From assembly GCA_021738245.1 (NCBI GenBank), contig JAIPCJ010000003.1:1-64000 (forward strand): a stretch of 64,000 bases of DNA, written 5' to 3'. The notes beneath the pieces are model-generated. The model was given only the letters and a program-made list of their open reading frames with translations. It ran no database searches and had not been told where the DNA came from. Source of the DNA: Methylotenera sp. (GTDB lineage: Bacteria; Pseudomonadota; Gammaproteobacteria; Burkholderiales; Burkholderiaceae_C). The first letter of the stretch is position 1. Every line of letters starts with the position of its first letter. The position numbers and the translations under genes are program-made. Shown piece by piece: positions 31,453 to 40,575 of this stretch.

Positions 31453-31481
31453 TTGGCGTCCGCTGCCAATCGGGCTAGAAT
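31453..31481 (+). promoter_or_regulatory. Sigma-70 promoter of the rpsF operon
   Basis: TTGGCG and TAGAAT are separated by 17 bp, about 100 bp upstream of the rpsF ATG. Spacing is optimal and each hexamer is close to consensus. Confidence 0.6.
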
Positions 31482-31583
31482 CGCGGGTTCCCCCTTGCCG
31501 GGTCACGAGTCGACGCTGTGACCCGGCTTCCGCAGCCGGGCGTCATCCCGACACCCAACGGCTGGAATCCACAAGGAGTATTT

Positions 31584-31946
31584 ATGCGTCACTACGAAAT
31601 CGTTCTGCTGATCCATCCGGATCAAAGCGAACAGGTTCCGGCCATGCTGGAGCGCTACAAGGGCCTGATCACCGCCGGTGGCGGTGTCGTGCACCGGGTC
31701 GAGGACTGGGGCCGTCGCCAGATGGCTTACCTGATCCAGAAGCTCGCCAAGGCCCACTACCTGTGCCTGAACATCGAGTGCAGCAAGGAAGTCCTGGCTG
31801 AACTCGAGACCGGCTTCCGCTTCAACGACGCCGTGCTGCGCCACCTCACCGTGGTTCAGGACAAGGCCATCACGACCCCGTCGGTCATGATGAAGGCCGT
31901 CGAGCGCGAAGAAGCCCGCAAGGCTCCCCAGCAAGAAGCGGCCTGA
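31584..31946 (+). CDS. rpsF: 30S ribosomal protein S6
   Basis: Small-subunit protein that pairs with S18. The 120 residues start [19 protein letters not shown] and carry [19 protein letters not shown] and HYLCLNIEC. The ATG at 31584 follows AAGGAG; the longer ORF start at 31518 is rejected. It is first in the rpsF-priB-rpsR-rplI operon. Confidence 0.97.
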   Translation: MRHYEIVLLIHPDQSEQVPAMLERYKGLITAGGGVVHRVEDWGRRQMAYLIQKLAKAHYLCLNIECSKEVLAELETGFRFNDAVLRHLTVVQDKAITTPSVMMKAVEREEARKAPQQEAA

Positions 31947-31997
31947 GCTGACGCTCATCGCTGAAGAACCAGTTTTCGTGTGCAGCGTGCCGACTGA

Positions 31998-32291
31998 GTG
32001 AACCAGCTTCACCTCCAGGCACAGATCCAGCAACTCGGCCAGATCCGCTACACCCCCGCCGGCCTGATGGCCCTGGACGCCGCCCTCAAGGCAGAGTCCG
32101 AAGTCATCGAAGCCGGCAAGCCGCGCAAGGTCTCCCTGGAGATCAAGGCGGTTGCGGTGGGCGAGGTGGCCAAGCAGTTGCAGGCGCTGGGAATCGGTGG
32201 CGTCGCGGTCTTCCGCGGCTTCCTGACCCACCAGCGCAACGGTCGGGGCTTCGTCGCCCATGTCACCGTGATCGAACCCGCTGCACCCTAA
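31998..32291 (+). CDS. priB: Primosomal replication protein N (PriB)
   Basis: A single-strand DNA-binding OB-fold protein of 97 residues that helps PriA reload DnaB at stalled forks. It shows LGQIRYTPAGLMALDAALKA and the OB-fold C-terminus GFLTHQRNGRGFVAHVTVIE. Start is GTG after a 51-bp gap. Its place between rpsF and rpsR is conserved in beta- and gammaproteobacteria. Confidence 0.93.
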   Translation: MNQLHLQAQIQQLGQIRYTPAGLMALDAALKAESEVIEAGKPRKVSLEIKAVAVGEVAKQLQALGIGGVAVFRGFLTHQRNGRGFVAHVTVIEPAAP

Positions 32292-32336
32292 GGCTGGCAC
32301 GTTTTTGAATCCGGATAGATCTAACAGAGGTCCAAC

Positions 32337-32627
32337 ATGCCCCCTCTTCGTGGTAAGGGTCGCTTCTCCAAGGACAAGAAGCCCAAGCGCAACCAACAGT
32401 CGCTGCTGTTCCGCCGCAAGCGTTTCTGCCGCTTCACCGTCGCCGGTGTCGAGCAGATCGACTACAAGGACATCGACACGCTGCGCGATTTCGTTGCCGA
32501 AAACGGCAAGATCACGCCCGCTCGCCTGACCGGCACGCGCGCCTTCTTCCAGCGTCAGCTGACGGTTGCCATCAAGCGCGCGCGCTTCCTGGCCCTGCTG
32601 CCGTACAGCGACCAGCACAAGGTCTAA
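32337..32627 (+). CDS. rpsR: 30S ribosomal protein S18
   Basis: Binds with S6 in the platform of the small subunit. The 96 residues include [20 protein letters not shown] and [20 protein letters not shown], both typical. The ATG follows AGAGG. It is followed 12 bp later by rplI. Confidence 0.98.
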   Translation: MPPLRGKGRFSKDKKPKRNQQSLLFRRKRFCRFTVAGVEQIDYKDIDTLRDFVAENGKITPARLTGTRAFFQRQLTVAIKRARFLALLPYSDQHKV

Positions 32628-32639
32628 GGAGCTGACGAC

Positions 32640-33092
32640 ATGCAAGTGATCCTGCTCGAAAAAATCGCCAACCTCGGCAACCTCGGCGACGTCGTCAAGG
32701 TCAAGGACGGCTACGCCCGCAACTTCCTGATCCCGACCAAGGCCGCTCGCCGCGCCACCGAGGCCGCGATCAAGGAATTCGAAGCCAAGCGCGCTGAGCT
32801 CGAAAAGGCTGCCGCCGAAAAGCTGGCCGCTGCCCAGAAGCTGGGCGAAGCCATCGCCGGCAAGACCGTTCGCATCGCCCAGAAGGCCGGTGTGGATGGC
32901 CGCCTGTTCGGCTCCGTCACCAACGCCGACATCGCTGATGCGCTGACCAAGCTGGGTTCGCCCATCGCCAAGTCGCAAGTGCGTCTGCCCAACGGCCCGC
33001 TGAAGACCGTCGGCGAATTCCCGGTGAGCGTTGCCGCCCACACGGACGTCGTCGTCGACATCAGCGTCCAGGTGGTTGCCGAAGCCGAGTAA
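32640..33092 (+). CDS. rplI: 50S ribosomal protein L9
   Basis: A large-subunit protein with two domains joined by a long helix. It starts [20 protein letters not shown] and has [16 protein letters not shown], the L9 signature. The 150 residues are normal. It is the last gene before a terminator. Confidence 0.98.
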   Translation: MQVILLEKIANLGNLGDVVKVKDGYARNFLIPTKAARRATEAAIKEFEAKRAELEKAAAEKLAAAQKLGEAIAGKTVRIAQKAGVDGRLFGSVTNADIADALTKLGSPIAKSQVRLPNGPLKTVGEFPVSVAAHTDVVVDISVQVVAEAE

Positions 33093-33131
33093 ATCGGCTT
33101 GCGCTGCGGCCCTGTTGGCCGCAACATCCAA

Positions 33132-33170
33132 AGAAGGCCGAGGCCCCCCGGGGTTTCGGCCTTCTGTCTT
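33132..33170 (+). terminator. Rho-independent terminator after rplI
   Basis: AGAAGGCCGA pairs with TCGGCCTTCT, with further inner GGCC/CCCC pairing; a short TCTTTC tract follows. Confidence 0.65.
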
Positions 33171-33181
33171 TCAGGCCGGCG

Positions 33182-33234
33182 TTATCCAATGCTGACCACC
33201 GGTTGATCCCAGTCCGTCCACAGCTTTATCCACA
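33182..33234 (+). promoter_or_regulatory. DnaA-box-like sites in front of dnaB
   Basis: A perfect TTATCCACA box (33226-33234) lies 3 bp before the dnaB ATG. TTATCCAAT at 33182-33190 matches 7 of 9 and GTCCGTCCACA lies between them. The perfect box occupies the place where a ribosome site would be expected. A role for DnaA in dnaB control is inference. Confidence 0.5.
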
Positions 33235-33237
33235 GGC

Positions 33238-34662
33238 ATGTCCGCGATCCTTCCTGCTTCCTCCTCTACGGCGCCGCAAGACGACGAGGTCGCCCGGCTG
33301 CGCGTACCGCCGCACTCGGTCGAGGCCGAGCAGAGCGTGCTGGGTGGCCTGCTGATCGACAACTCCGCCTGGGACGGCGCCGCCGACCTGCTCAACGAGA
33401 GCGACTTCTACCGCTTCGAGCACAAGCACATCTACACGGCCGTCGGCAAGCTCATCAATGCGGGCAAGCCGGCCGACGTGGTCACGGTGTTCGATGAGCT
33501 GACCTCGCTGGGCCGCGCCGAGGAGTGCGGCGGCCTGTCGTACCTCAACGCGCTCGCGCAGAGCGTGCCCAGTGCCGCCAACCTGCGGCGTTATGCCGAG
33601 ATCGTTCGTGAGCGGGCCATCCTGCGCAAGCTGGTGTCCACGTCCGACGAGATCGCCACGGCCGCGATGAACCCCCAGGGCCGCGCGGTCACGCAGATCC
33701 TGGACGAAGCGGAGGGCAAGATCTTCCGCATCGGCGAAGAAGGCTCGCGCAGCAAGCAGGGCTTCCAGGCCATCGACCAGCTCATGATCGGCCTGATGGA
33801 CCGCGTGAACGAACTGGCCGAGAGCGGTGCGCAGGACGTGACCGGCGTGCGAACCGGCTTCTACGACCTCGACAAGCAGACGGCCGGCCTGCAGCCCGGC
33901 GACCTCATCGTGCTGGCGGCGCGTCCGTCCATGGGCAAGACGGCGTTCGCGGTGAACATCGCCGAGAACGTGGCCATCAACGAAGGCCTGCCGGTCGTCA
34001 TCTACTCCATGGAAATGGGCGCCGCACAGCTGGCCTTGCGGATGGTGGGTTCCATCGGCCGCATCGACCAGAGCCATCTGCGCACGGGCCAGCTCAAGGA
34101 CGACGAATGGGGGCGCCTGGCCGAGGCGGTCGACAAGCTCGGCAAGTCCAGCATCTTCATCGACGAGAGCCCGGGCCTGAGCCCGTCCGAAGTGCGTGCG
34201 CGTGCGCGCCGCCAGGCCCGCATCTGCGGCCAGCTCGGCCTCATCGTCATCGACTACCTGCAGCTGATGAGCGGCAACGGCGGCGGCAGCGAAGAAAACC
34301 GTGCCACGGTGCTGGGCGAAATCTCCCGGGGCCTGAAGGCGCTGGCCAAGGAGCTGAAGTGCCCCGTCATCGCGCTGTCGCAGCTCAACCGTTCGGTGGA
34401 GCAGCGCCCCGACAAGCGCCCCATGATGTCCGACCTGCGCGAATCCGGCGCCATCGAGCAGGACGCCGACATCATCATGTTCATCTACCGGGATGAGTAC
34501 TACACCAAGGACGAGTGCAAGGAACCGGGCGTGGCGGAGATCATCATCGCCAAGCAGCGTAACGGCCCGGTCGGCACGGTGAAGCTGGCCTTCCAGCGCA
34601 TGCACACCAAGTTCGAGAACCTGGCGCCAGGCTACGTGGGCGTGGAGCGGGAAGAGTATTGA
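33238..34662 (+). CDS. dnaB: Replicative DNA helicase DnaB
   Basis: The hexameric 5'-3' fork helicase. The N-terminal domain begins near VPPHSVEAEQSVLGGLLIDN. The RecA-like C-terminal domain has Walker A ARPSMGKTAFAVNIA, Walker B-type LGLIVIDYLQLMSG and ALSQLNRSVEQRPDKRPMMS. The 474 residues contain no intein. It is downstream of the ribosomal operon as in related genomes. Confidence 0.98.
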   Translation: MSAILPASSSTAPQDDEVARLRVPPHSVEAEQSVLGGLLIDNSAWDGAADLLNESDFYRFEHKHIYTAVGKLINAGKPADVVTVFDELTSLGRAEECGGLSYLNALAQSVPSAANLRRYAEIVRERAILRKLVSTSDEIATAAMNPQGRAVTQILDEAEGKIFRIGEEGSRSKQGFQAIDQLMIGLMDRVNELAESGAQDVTGVRTGFYDLDKQTAGLQPGDLIVLAARPSMGKTAFAVNIAENVAINEGLPVVIYSMEMGAAQLALRMVGSIGRIDQSHLRTGQLKDDEWGRLAEAVDKLGKSSIFIDESPGLSPSEVRARARRQARICGQLGLIVIDYLQLMSGNGGGSEENRATVLGEISRGLKALAKELKCPVIALSQLNRSVEQRPDKRPMMSDLRESGAIEQDADIIMFIYRDEYYTKDECKEPGVAEIIIAKQRNGPVGTVKLAFQRMHTKFENLAPGYVGVEREEY

Positions 34663-34675
34663 CCCAGGCTGCGGC

Positions 34676-36103
34676 TCAGCGCAGCAGCGCGAGCACCGCC
34701 CCCACGGCCGTGGTCACGGGCGCGGCCATTTCGGCCACGGTCTTGGCGGCGTCCACCAGGCCTTCGGCCGAGAGCTCGTACCAGCGCTTGCGGGGCTCCT
34801 TGGACACGGCCTCAGCGGCCAGGGTCGACAGGTCCTTGGACACGGCCTCCGCCTGCTCCGGCGGCAGCCGCTTGGCCAGCTCCGCCACGTGGGTGGTGAG
34901 GGCCTTGAGGGCTTCCTTGAGCGGCTCGTCGACCGCGGCGCCTGCGGCCTTGTTGAAGCTGTTCTGGATGTTCTGGGCGGTGACGAGGTTGAAGTCGCCT
35001 GCGACGGTCACCGTGCCGAGCTGGATGTGGGTGTTCATCTGGGTTCCGATGATCTGGGTGATGACGGGCGCCGCGGTTTCGGCGGCACGGAGGTAGCGCG
35101 ACACTTTCTTGCTGGCCTTGTCGCCGAGGGCCTGAAACGAGGCGGAATGCCCAGGCATGGCGGCATTCCAGGCGGTGCGCGCTACGTCCAGCAACTGCGA
35201 CTGCTCCACCCCGTGGCTCGTGGGGCGGCTCACCAGCGGCAGCGTGCGGTCGAGGTAGTCATTGAGCTCGTGCGCCTGGTCCACCGAGTTGCCCAGGCGC
35301 TGCTGCGCCGTGGCCTCCAGCACCAGGCGCAGGCATTCCCGCTCGCAATGCAGGCGCACGAGGTGGATGCGCAGCTTGCGCAACTCCTCGGGGCTGGCCC
35401 CGGCCGCGTCGCGGCGCAGCAGCCAGGTGCTCAGCCGCTGCCCGGCGATCTCCAGCCAGGCGTGCTGCAGCACCTCGGCGCCGACGCGGGCGCTCGACAC
35501 CACGCGCGCGTGCGGCAATGAGGCCAAGCCGTCGACGGCCGCGTACTCGATCAGCAGCGCGGGCTGGCCGGCTGCCACCCACCATGGCTGCGGTGAGATG
35601 CCGGCCTTGCGGTCGGTGCTGGCCCCCAGAAAGTGCCGAGCCAGCCCCGCGCCTGCGGTCAGCAGGGGGCGGGTGTCTGAGGCGCCGCGAAGGCGCACCG
35701 GCAGCGAGGCGCAGGCGGCGATCAACTGGGCCGTGGCGGCCGCCGTGAGCGCCGCGCGCGTGTCGCGCTGGATGCGAAAGCCGATCTCGAACCGACCCAC
35801 CACGCCGCTGCAGTAGAAGCGCCGGAACACATGGCTCACGATGCACGGAGCCTCGTCGGTGCCGATGCGCTGGTGCCGCAGTTGGTCAGGTAGCCGAAGG
35901 GCCATGGAAGCGCTGGCGAAGTTGTCTTCGCCCGCCCATTCGTCAACGCCGCCCTGCAGGCGGGGGCGCACGGGGCCCGAGGCGCGCAGGAAGTCCTGGC
36001 GCGCGGTCGGGGTGGGCCACAGCGGGCGCGTCAGGCGCGCCACGGCTTGGTCGGGCAGGAAGGGCCGCAGGTCCACGACGGGGTGCAACAACAGTTGGAA
36101 CAT
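34676..36103 (-). CDS. Unassigned 475-residue protein
   Basis: I do not recognise a named family. No signal peptide is seen at the N-terminus (MFQLLLHPVVDLRPFLPDQA). Residues to about 330 form a mixed domain with LRIHLVRLHCERECLRLVLE and HELNDYLDRTLPL, helical in look. The C-terminal 120 residues differ: short beta-like, Gly-spaced THIQLGTVTVAGDFNLVTAQ, then NIQNSFNKAAG, then an amphipathic helical stretch, ending in a hydrophobic AAPVTTAVGAVLALLR. It is convergent with dnaB (13-bp gap) and a single gene, so it looks like an accessory insertion between core genes. Confidence 0.7.
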   Translation of the reverse strand: MFQLLLHPVVDLRPFLPDQAVARLTRPLWPTPTARQDFLRASGPVRPRLQGGVDEWAGEDNFASASMALRLPDQLRHQRIGTDEAPCIVSHVFRRFYCSGVVGRFEIGFRIQRDTRAALTAAATAQLIAACASLPVRLRGASDTRPLLTAGAGLARHFLGASTDRKAGISPQPWWVAAGQPALLIEYAAVDGLASLPHARVVSSARVGAEVLQHAWLEIAGQRLSTWLLRRDAAGASPEELRKLRIHLVRLHCERECLRLVLEATAQQRLGNSVDQAHELNDYLDRTLPLVSRPTSHGVEQSQLLDVARTAWNAAMPGHSASFQALGDKASKKVSRYLRAAETAAPVITQIIGTQMNTHIQLGTVTVAGDFNLVTAQNIQNSFNKAAGAAVDEPLKEALKALTTHVAELAKRLPPEQAEAVSKDLSTLAAEAVSKEPRKRWYELSAEGLVDAAKTVAEMAAPVTTAVGAVLALLR

Positions 36104-36310
36104 TCGCGTTCCCTCGGGGGCTTCGCCCCGCCTTCCTGCGCGTCGATGAACCCCCTAGGCGAGCATCGGGGGGTGCCTACTGCCTGCCCTGCTTGCGCTG
36201 GGCCAGCTTCGAACCGGCGCGTCCAAGAGACGGCCACACCGCGTTCGGTGGACTTCCAGGTGTGCGCTCTTCACGGCAAGCCAGGCTCCCGTCCTTTGCG
36301 CCCGCGCAGG
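36104..36310. other. Gene-free gap with hairpin
   Basis: This 207-bp gap lies between two minus-strand genes. A GGGGC/GCCCC hairpin near 36116-36131 lies just upstream of the orphan gene. No ORF or RNA gene is recognisable. Confidence 0.4.
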
Positions 36311-37399
36311 TTAGGCCGGCCGGGCGGTGCCGTCATCCCCAATCGGATCGATGCCGCCGTCGCCGCCCGGGGCGAGGCCGAAGCGGGGCGCCGCGGCCGG
36401 CTGCCAGTGGCCTGCCGCCGTGGCTTGGTAGGCCTGGCGCGCGAGGGCGTGAGGGTGGTGGGGGGCTTCGGCCAGCGTGAGCACGGGCGCAAAACAGGCG
36501 TTGCTGCCTTCCAGCAGCGCCGTCCATTCGTCGCGCGTCTTTTCACGCAGCCGTGCCGCCACGCGTTCGCGCAGCGCCGGCCACTGGCGACGGTCGTGCT
36601 GGGCGGCCGGGTCGACGTCTTGCAGGCCCAGGCGCTGCAACAGCTCGGCATAGAACTGCGGCTCCAGCGCCCCGAGGGAGACGAAGCGGCCGTCTGCGCA
36701 TTCGAAGCAGTCGTAGAAGGGCGAGCTGTGCAGGAAGAAGTTGTCGGACGGTGTGTCCGGCCACAGCCCGGCGGCGCGCATGGAATGCAGCAGGCTCGAC
36801 ATCAACGCCACGCCGTCGACCATCGCTGCGTCCACCACACGACCTCGGCCGGTGCGTTGCGCGTCCCAGAGGGCCGCCATCAGGCCGAAGGCCAGCAGCA
36901 GCGCGCCGCCACCCATGTCGCCGATCAGCGTGGCCGGGATGCTCGGCGCCACGCCTTCGCGACTTGCCACTGACATCACCCCGGTGACGGCGACATAGTT
37001 GATGTCGTGGCCCGCCGCCTGCGCCAGGGGCCCCGTTTGCCCCCAGCCGGTCACGCGGCCGTAGACCAGGCGTGGATGGCCCGCCGCAAACACGGCCGGC
37101 CCCAGCCCCAGCCGCTCCATGACGCCGGGGCGAAAGCCCTCGATGACGGCATCGGCGCCTTCGATGAGCCGGCGCGCCTCGGCGGCGCCGTGCGGCGTCT
37201 TGAGGTCCAGGCAGGCGCGCTGCTTGCCCCGATCCAGACCCGTGCCGGTGTTCAACACCGGGCTGCCGGGGCGGTCGATGACGAGCACCTCGGCGCCGTG
37301 GTCGGCCAACATCATGCCGGCCAGGGGGCAGGGGCCGAGACCGGCCATCTCGATGACGCGCAGGCCTTGCAGGGGCCGGGCGGAGGAGGGGACTTGCAT
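36311..37399 (-). CDS. CaiB/BaiF-type CoA-transferase, alpha-methylacyl-CoA racemase-like
   Basis: Family III CoA-transferase fold, 362 residues. It starts PLQGLRVIEMAGLGPCPLAG and has LDLKTPHGAAEARRLIEGAD, VIEGFRPGVMERLGLGP and GRVTGWGQTGPLAQAAGHDI. The segment GHDINYVAVTGVMS is characteristic of alpha-methylacyl-CoA racemases, which epimerise 2-methylacyl-CoAs before beta-oxidation. DAAMVDGVALMSSLLHS is the family core. Divergent from greB by 14 bp. Racemase rather than transferase activity is the better guess. Confidence 0.87.
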   Translation of the reverse strand: MQVPSSARPLQGLRVIEMAGLGPCPLAGMMLADHGAEVLVIDRPGSPVLNTGTGLDRGKQRACLDLKTPHGAAEARRLIEGADAVIEGFRPGVMERLGLGPAVFAAGHPRLVYGRVTGWGQTGPLAQAAGHDINYVAVTGVMSVASREGVAPSIPATLIGDMGGGALLLAFGLMAALWDAQRTGRGRVVDAAMVDGVALMSSLLHSMRAAGLWPDTPSDNFFLHSSPFYDCFECADGRFVSLGALEPQFYAELLQRLGLQDVDPAAQHDRRQWPALRERVAARLREKTRDEWTALLEGSNACFAPVLTLAEAPHHPHALARQAYQATAAGHWQPAAAPRFGLAPGGDGGIDPIGDDGTARPA

Positions 37400-37413
37400 C
37401 GGACAATGCTCGC

Positions 37414-37983
37414 ATGAACAAGGCCTTCACCAAGGAAACCGACGCGGCCGACGATGACGACGACGGCCCCGCGCTGCCGAGCCTGCCGGCCGGCACGCGC
37501 AACTACATGACGCCGGCCGGCTATGCGCGGCTGCGGGCGGAGTTCATGCAGCTCATCGACGTCGAGCGCCCGAAGATGGTGGAGACGGTCTCCTGGGCCG
37601 CCAAGAATGGCGACCGCTCAGAGAACGGTGACTACCTCTACGGCAAGAAGCGATTGCGCGAGATCGACCGGCGGCTGCGTTTCCTGACCAAGCGGCTGGA
37701 TGTCGCCGAGGTGGTCGACCCGAGCGCCCATCACGGCTCCGAGCAGATCTTCTTCGGCGCGACCGTCACCTACGCCAACGCACGCGGCGAAGAGAAGACC
37801 ATCACCATCAAGGGCATCGACGAGTCCGACAGCCTGGCCGGCGAGGTGAGCTGGATCTCGCCCATCGCCCGCACGCTGCTGAAGGCGCGCGTGGGCGATG
37901 AATTGCAGCTGGTCACGCCGGTCGGCGTGGAGCGCATCGAGGTGGTGGAGGTCCGCTACCCGGCGCCGTCGCCCGCGGGCTGA
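37414..37983 (+). CDS. greB: Transcription elongation factor GreB
   Basis: Rescues backtracked RNA polymerase by stimulating transcript cleavage. The 189 residues carry an acidic N-terminal extension (ADDDDDGPALPS). The coiled-coil domain has NYMTPAGYARLRAEFMQL and the tip acidic pair in NGDRSENGDYLYGKKRLREI. The FKBP-like C-terminus shows GEVSWISPIARTLLKARVGD. The KRLREIDRR pattern fits GreB better than GreA. It converges with spoT. Confidence 0.93.
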   Translation: MNKAFTKETDAADDDDDGPALPSLPAGTRNYMTPAGYARLRAEFMQLIDVERPKMVETVSWAAKNGDRSENGDYLYGKKRLREIDRRLRFLTKRLDVAEVVDPSAHHGSEQIFFGATVTYANARGEEKTITIKGIDESDSLAGEVSWISPIARTLLKARVGDELQLVTPVGVERIEVVEVRYPAPSPAG

Positions 37984-37996
37984 CAGGCGTCGCCAG

Positions 37997-40255
37997 TCAG
38001 GGCTTGACGCGCCACACGCGCTGCACGGGCGCCGTGCGGCGCAGCACGCGCAGCACGTCGGCCAGGTGCAGCCGGTCGCGCACGGCCAGCAGCAAGGTCA
38101 TTTCGGCGGTTTCGCGCAGCTGCGCATCCTCCGTCATCGAGATGTGGGTGATGTCGGCCTCGGCCTGCGCAACAGCCTGGGCCACCTGGGCCAGCACGCC
38201 TTTGCCGTTGGTCATGAGCAGAGCGATGCCCGCTTCGAAGCTGCGGGTCAGCTCCTCGGCCCATTCCACCTGGATCCAGTGCTCGCTGTCGCGCTGGAAG
38301 AGCCGACGCCCCACGGCGCACTCGCAGGTGTGCACCACGAGGCCTTCGCCTCGCCCGAGGTAGCCGCGCACCTCGTCGCCAGGGATGGGGCGGCAGCAGC
38401 TGGCCAGTTGCACCGACGCGCCTTCGCTGCCATCGAGCGTGACGCTGCCTTGCAGAGCCGGGGCTTCGGTGAAGCGCCCCAGCGTGAGGGCGAGCGCATC
38501 GGGCTTCTGGCCCTGCTCGGCCATCAGCCGGGCGAGCTTCTTCGCGATGATGGTCGCAATCTTGCGGCCCGCGCCGATGTCCACCAGCAGCTGCTCGGTG
38601 CTGGCGCTGCCGGCCCAGGTGGCCAGGTCGTGCCAGATCGGCGCGGCCGGGTCGTCGACCTCCAGGCTGGGCAAGCCCAGGCCTTCGATGCGCATGGCCT
38701 GGGCCAGCATCTTCTGGCCAAGTTCGCGAGACTCTTCCTGCTCCAGATCCTTCAGGTAGTGGCGGATCTTGGAACGAGCGCGGCCGGTGCGCACGAAGCT
38801 GAGCCAGGCCGGGTTGGGGCTGGCGCCGGGGGCCGTGATGATCTCGACGATGTCGCCGCTCTTCAGCTCGGCCCGCAGCGGCACGGCCTCGCCGTTGACC
38901 TGGGCGGCGACGCAGTGGTCGCCAACGTCGGAGTGGATGGCGTAGGCGAAGTCCACGGGTGTTGCGCCCTTGGGCAGGGCCATGATCTTGGACTTGGGCG
39001 TGAAGACGTAGATCGCATCCGGGAAGAGGTCGATCTTGACGTGCTCCAGGAACTCGTTGGCGTCGCGGGTCTCGTCCTGGATGTCGATCAGGCTTTGCAG
39101 CCAGCGGGCGTTGGCCTGCTGGGCGATCAGCGCCGACGAGCCCTGCTTGCCGCGGCTCTTGTAGATCCAGTGCGCGGCCACGCCCTGCTCGGCGATCTGG
39201 TGCATGCCCTCGGTGCGCAGCTGGAACTCCAGCGGCGTGGCCAGCGGCCCCATCAGCGTGGTGTGAAGCGACTGGTAGCCGTTGTCCTTGGGCGTGGCGA
39301 TGTAGTCCTTGAAGCGGCCGGCCTGGGGCTTGTAGAGCTGGTGCAGCACGCCGAGCGCCGTGTAGCACTGCAGCGGCTCCTCGGTCAGGATGCGAAAGCC
39401 GAAGATGTCGCTGACCTGCGCGAACGACAGGCCGCCCTTCTCGCGCATCTTCTTGTAGATGGAGTAGACCGTCTTCTCGCGGCCTTGCACCTCCACGCGC
39501 AGGCTCGCCTTGGCGAAGGCCGCACGGATCTCGCCTTCGATGCGCGAGACCAGGTCGCGCCGATTGCCGCGGGCCTTGGCGACGGCCTTGGTCAGCGCGG
39601 CGTAGCGCCAGGGGTGGAAGTACTGGAAGGACAGGTCCTGCAGTTCGCGGAACGTCTGGTTCAGGCCCAGGCGGTGCGCGATCGGGGCGTAGATGTCGAA
39701 GGTCTCGCGGGCGATGCGCCGGGCCTTGTGCGGTGCCATTGCGCCCATGGTGCGCATGTTGTGCAGCCGGTCGGCCAGCTTGATCAAGATGACACGCAGG
39801 TCGCGCGCCATGGCCAGCAGCATCTTGCGGAAGGACTCGGCCTGCGACTCCTCCTTGGTGGAGAACTGCAGCTTGTCGAGCTTGGTGAGCCCATCGACCA
39901 GGTCTGCCGTGGTGGCGTCGAACTTCTCGATCAGCTCGGCCTTGGAGACGCCGCAGTCTTCCACCACGTCATGCATCAGCGCGGCCATCAGGGCCTGGGC
40001 ATCAAGACGCCATTCGGCACAGATGCCGGCCACGGCGATCGGGTGGGTGATGTAGGGCTCGCCGGTCGCGCGTTTCTGGCCCAGGTGGGCCTCGTCGGCA
40101 AACTTGTAGGCCTCGCGCACCCGCTTGACCTCGGCCTTGCTCAGGTAGCCGAGCTTGGGGGCGAGGGCGTCGAAGGAGGCCGCCTCGGCCTGTGTGGGCT
40201 GCGCCGGCTGGCGCAGGCCGGGCAGGAACCAGGCAGTGAGGGAGCGTTGGGCCAT
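37997..40255 (-). CDS. spoT: Bifunctional (p)ppGpp synthetase/hydrolase
   Basis: Controls the alarmone level. The 752 residues show an N-terminal HD hydrolase domain with LMHDVVEDCGVSKAELIEKF, so hydrolysis should be intact. The synthetase domain has LADRLHNMRTMGAMAPHKAR and DIFGFRILTEEPLQCYTALG. A TGS domain (IYVFTPKSKIMALPKGATPV) and a C-terminal ACT domain follow. The intact HD and the location after rpoZ favour SpoT over RelA. Confidence 0.95.
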   Translation of the reverse strand: MAQRSLTAWFLPGLRQPAQPTQAEAASFDALAPKLGYLSKAEVKRVREAYKFADEAHLGQKRATGEPYITHPIAVAGICAEWRLDAQALMAALMHDVVEDCGVSKAELIEKFDATTADLVDGLTKLDKLQFSTKEESQAESFRKMLLAMARDLRVILIKLADRLHNMRTMGAMAPHKARRIARETFDIYAPIAHRLGLNQTFRELQDLSFQYFHPWRYAALTKAVAKARGNRRDLVSRIEGEIRAAFAKASLRVEVQGREKTVYSIYKKMREKGGLSFAQVSDIFGFRILTEEPLQCYTALGVLHQLYKPQAGRFKDYIATPKDNGYQSLHTTLMGPLATPLEFQLRTEGMHQIAEQGVAAHWIYKSRGKQGSSALIAQQANARWLQSLIDIQDETRDANEFLEHVKIDLFPDAIYVFTPKSKIMALPKGATPVDFAYAIHSDVGDHCVAAQVNGEAVPLRAELKSGDIVEIITAPGASPNPAWLSFVRTGRARSKIRHYLKDLEQEESRELGQKMLAQAMRIEGLGLPSLEVDDPAAPIWHDLATWAGSASTEQLLVDIGAGRKIATIIAKKLARLMAEQGQKPDALALTLGRFTEAPALQGSVTLDGSEGASVQLASCCRPIPGDEVRGYLGRGEGLVVHTCECAVGRRLFQRDSEHWIQVEWAEELTRSFEAGIALLMTNGKGVLAQVAQAVAQAEADITHISMTEDAQLRETAEMTLLLAVRDRLHLADVLRVLRRTAPVQRVWRVKP

Positions 40256-40286
40256 AGGCCCCCGAATTTATCGCATGCAGAAAAGG

Positions 40287-40321
40287 CGACGGGCGTCCTG
40301 GGAAGCCCAGGACGCCCGTCG
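40287..40321 (-). terminator. Strong hairpin between rpoZ and spoT
   Basis: A perfect 16-bp stem (CGACGGGCGTCCTGGG and its complement) with a 3-nt loop. On the minus strand it is followed by CCTTTTC, a short U-tract. It probably partly terminates the gmk-rpoZ message before spoT. Confidence 0.7.
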
Positions 40322-40338
40322 AAGAGGGGACGCGGGAT

Positions 40339-40542
40339 TTAGACCGGCACCTTGCGCAGCATCTCGATGCCGACTTCACCGGCGGCGATTTCGCGCAGGG
40401 CGGTCACGCCGGGCTTGTTCTTGCTGTCGATGCGGGCGCTGTGGCCCTGGCTCAGCATGCGGGCGCGGTAGGTGGCGGCCAGCACGAGCTGGAAGCGGTT
40501 GGGGATCTTGGTCAGGCAGTCTTCGACGGTGATGCGGGCCAT
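40339..40542 (-). CDS. rpoZ: DNA-directed RNA polymerase subunit omega
   Basis: A 67-residue assembly subunit of RNA polymerase, also part of a ppGpp site. It starts [20 protein letters not shown] and has [19 protein letters not shown], both typical. It lies between gmk and spoT, the conserved order. Confidence 0.96.
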   Translation of the reverse strand: MARITVEDCLTKIPNRFQLVLAATYRARMLSQGHSARIDSKNKPGVTALREIAAGEVGIEMLRKVPV

Positions 40543-40575
40543 GGTGTTCCTTGTGAAGTTCGGTGCGAGAGGCGA

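Noticed and set aside
37898-40342. 814-residue ORF opposite spoT
   Set aside because: Same shadow effect; spoT has all four domains on the minus strand.
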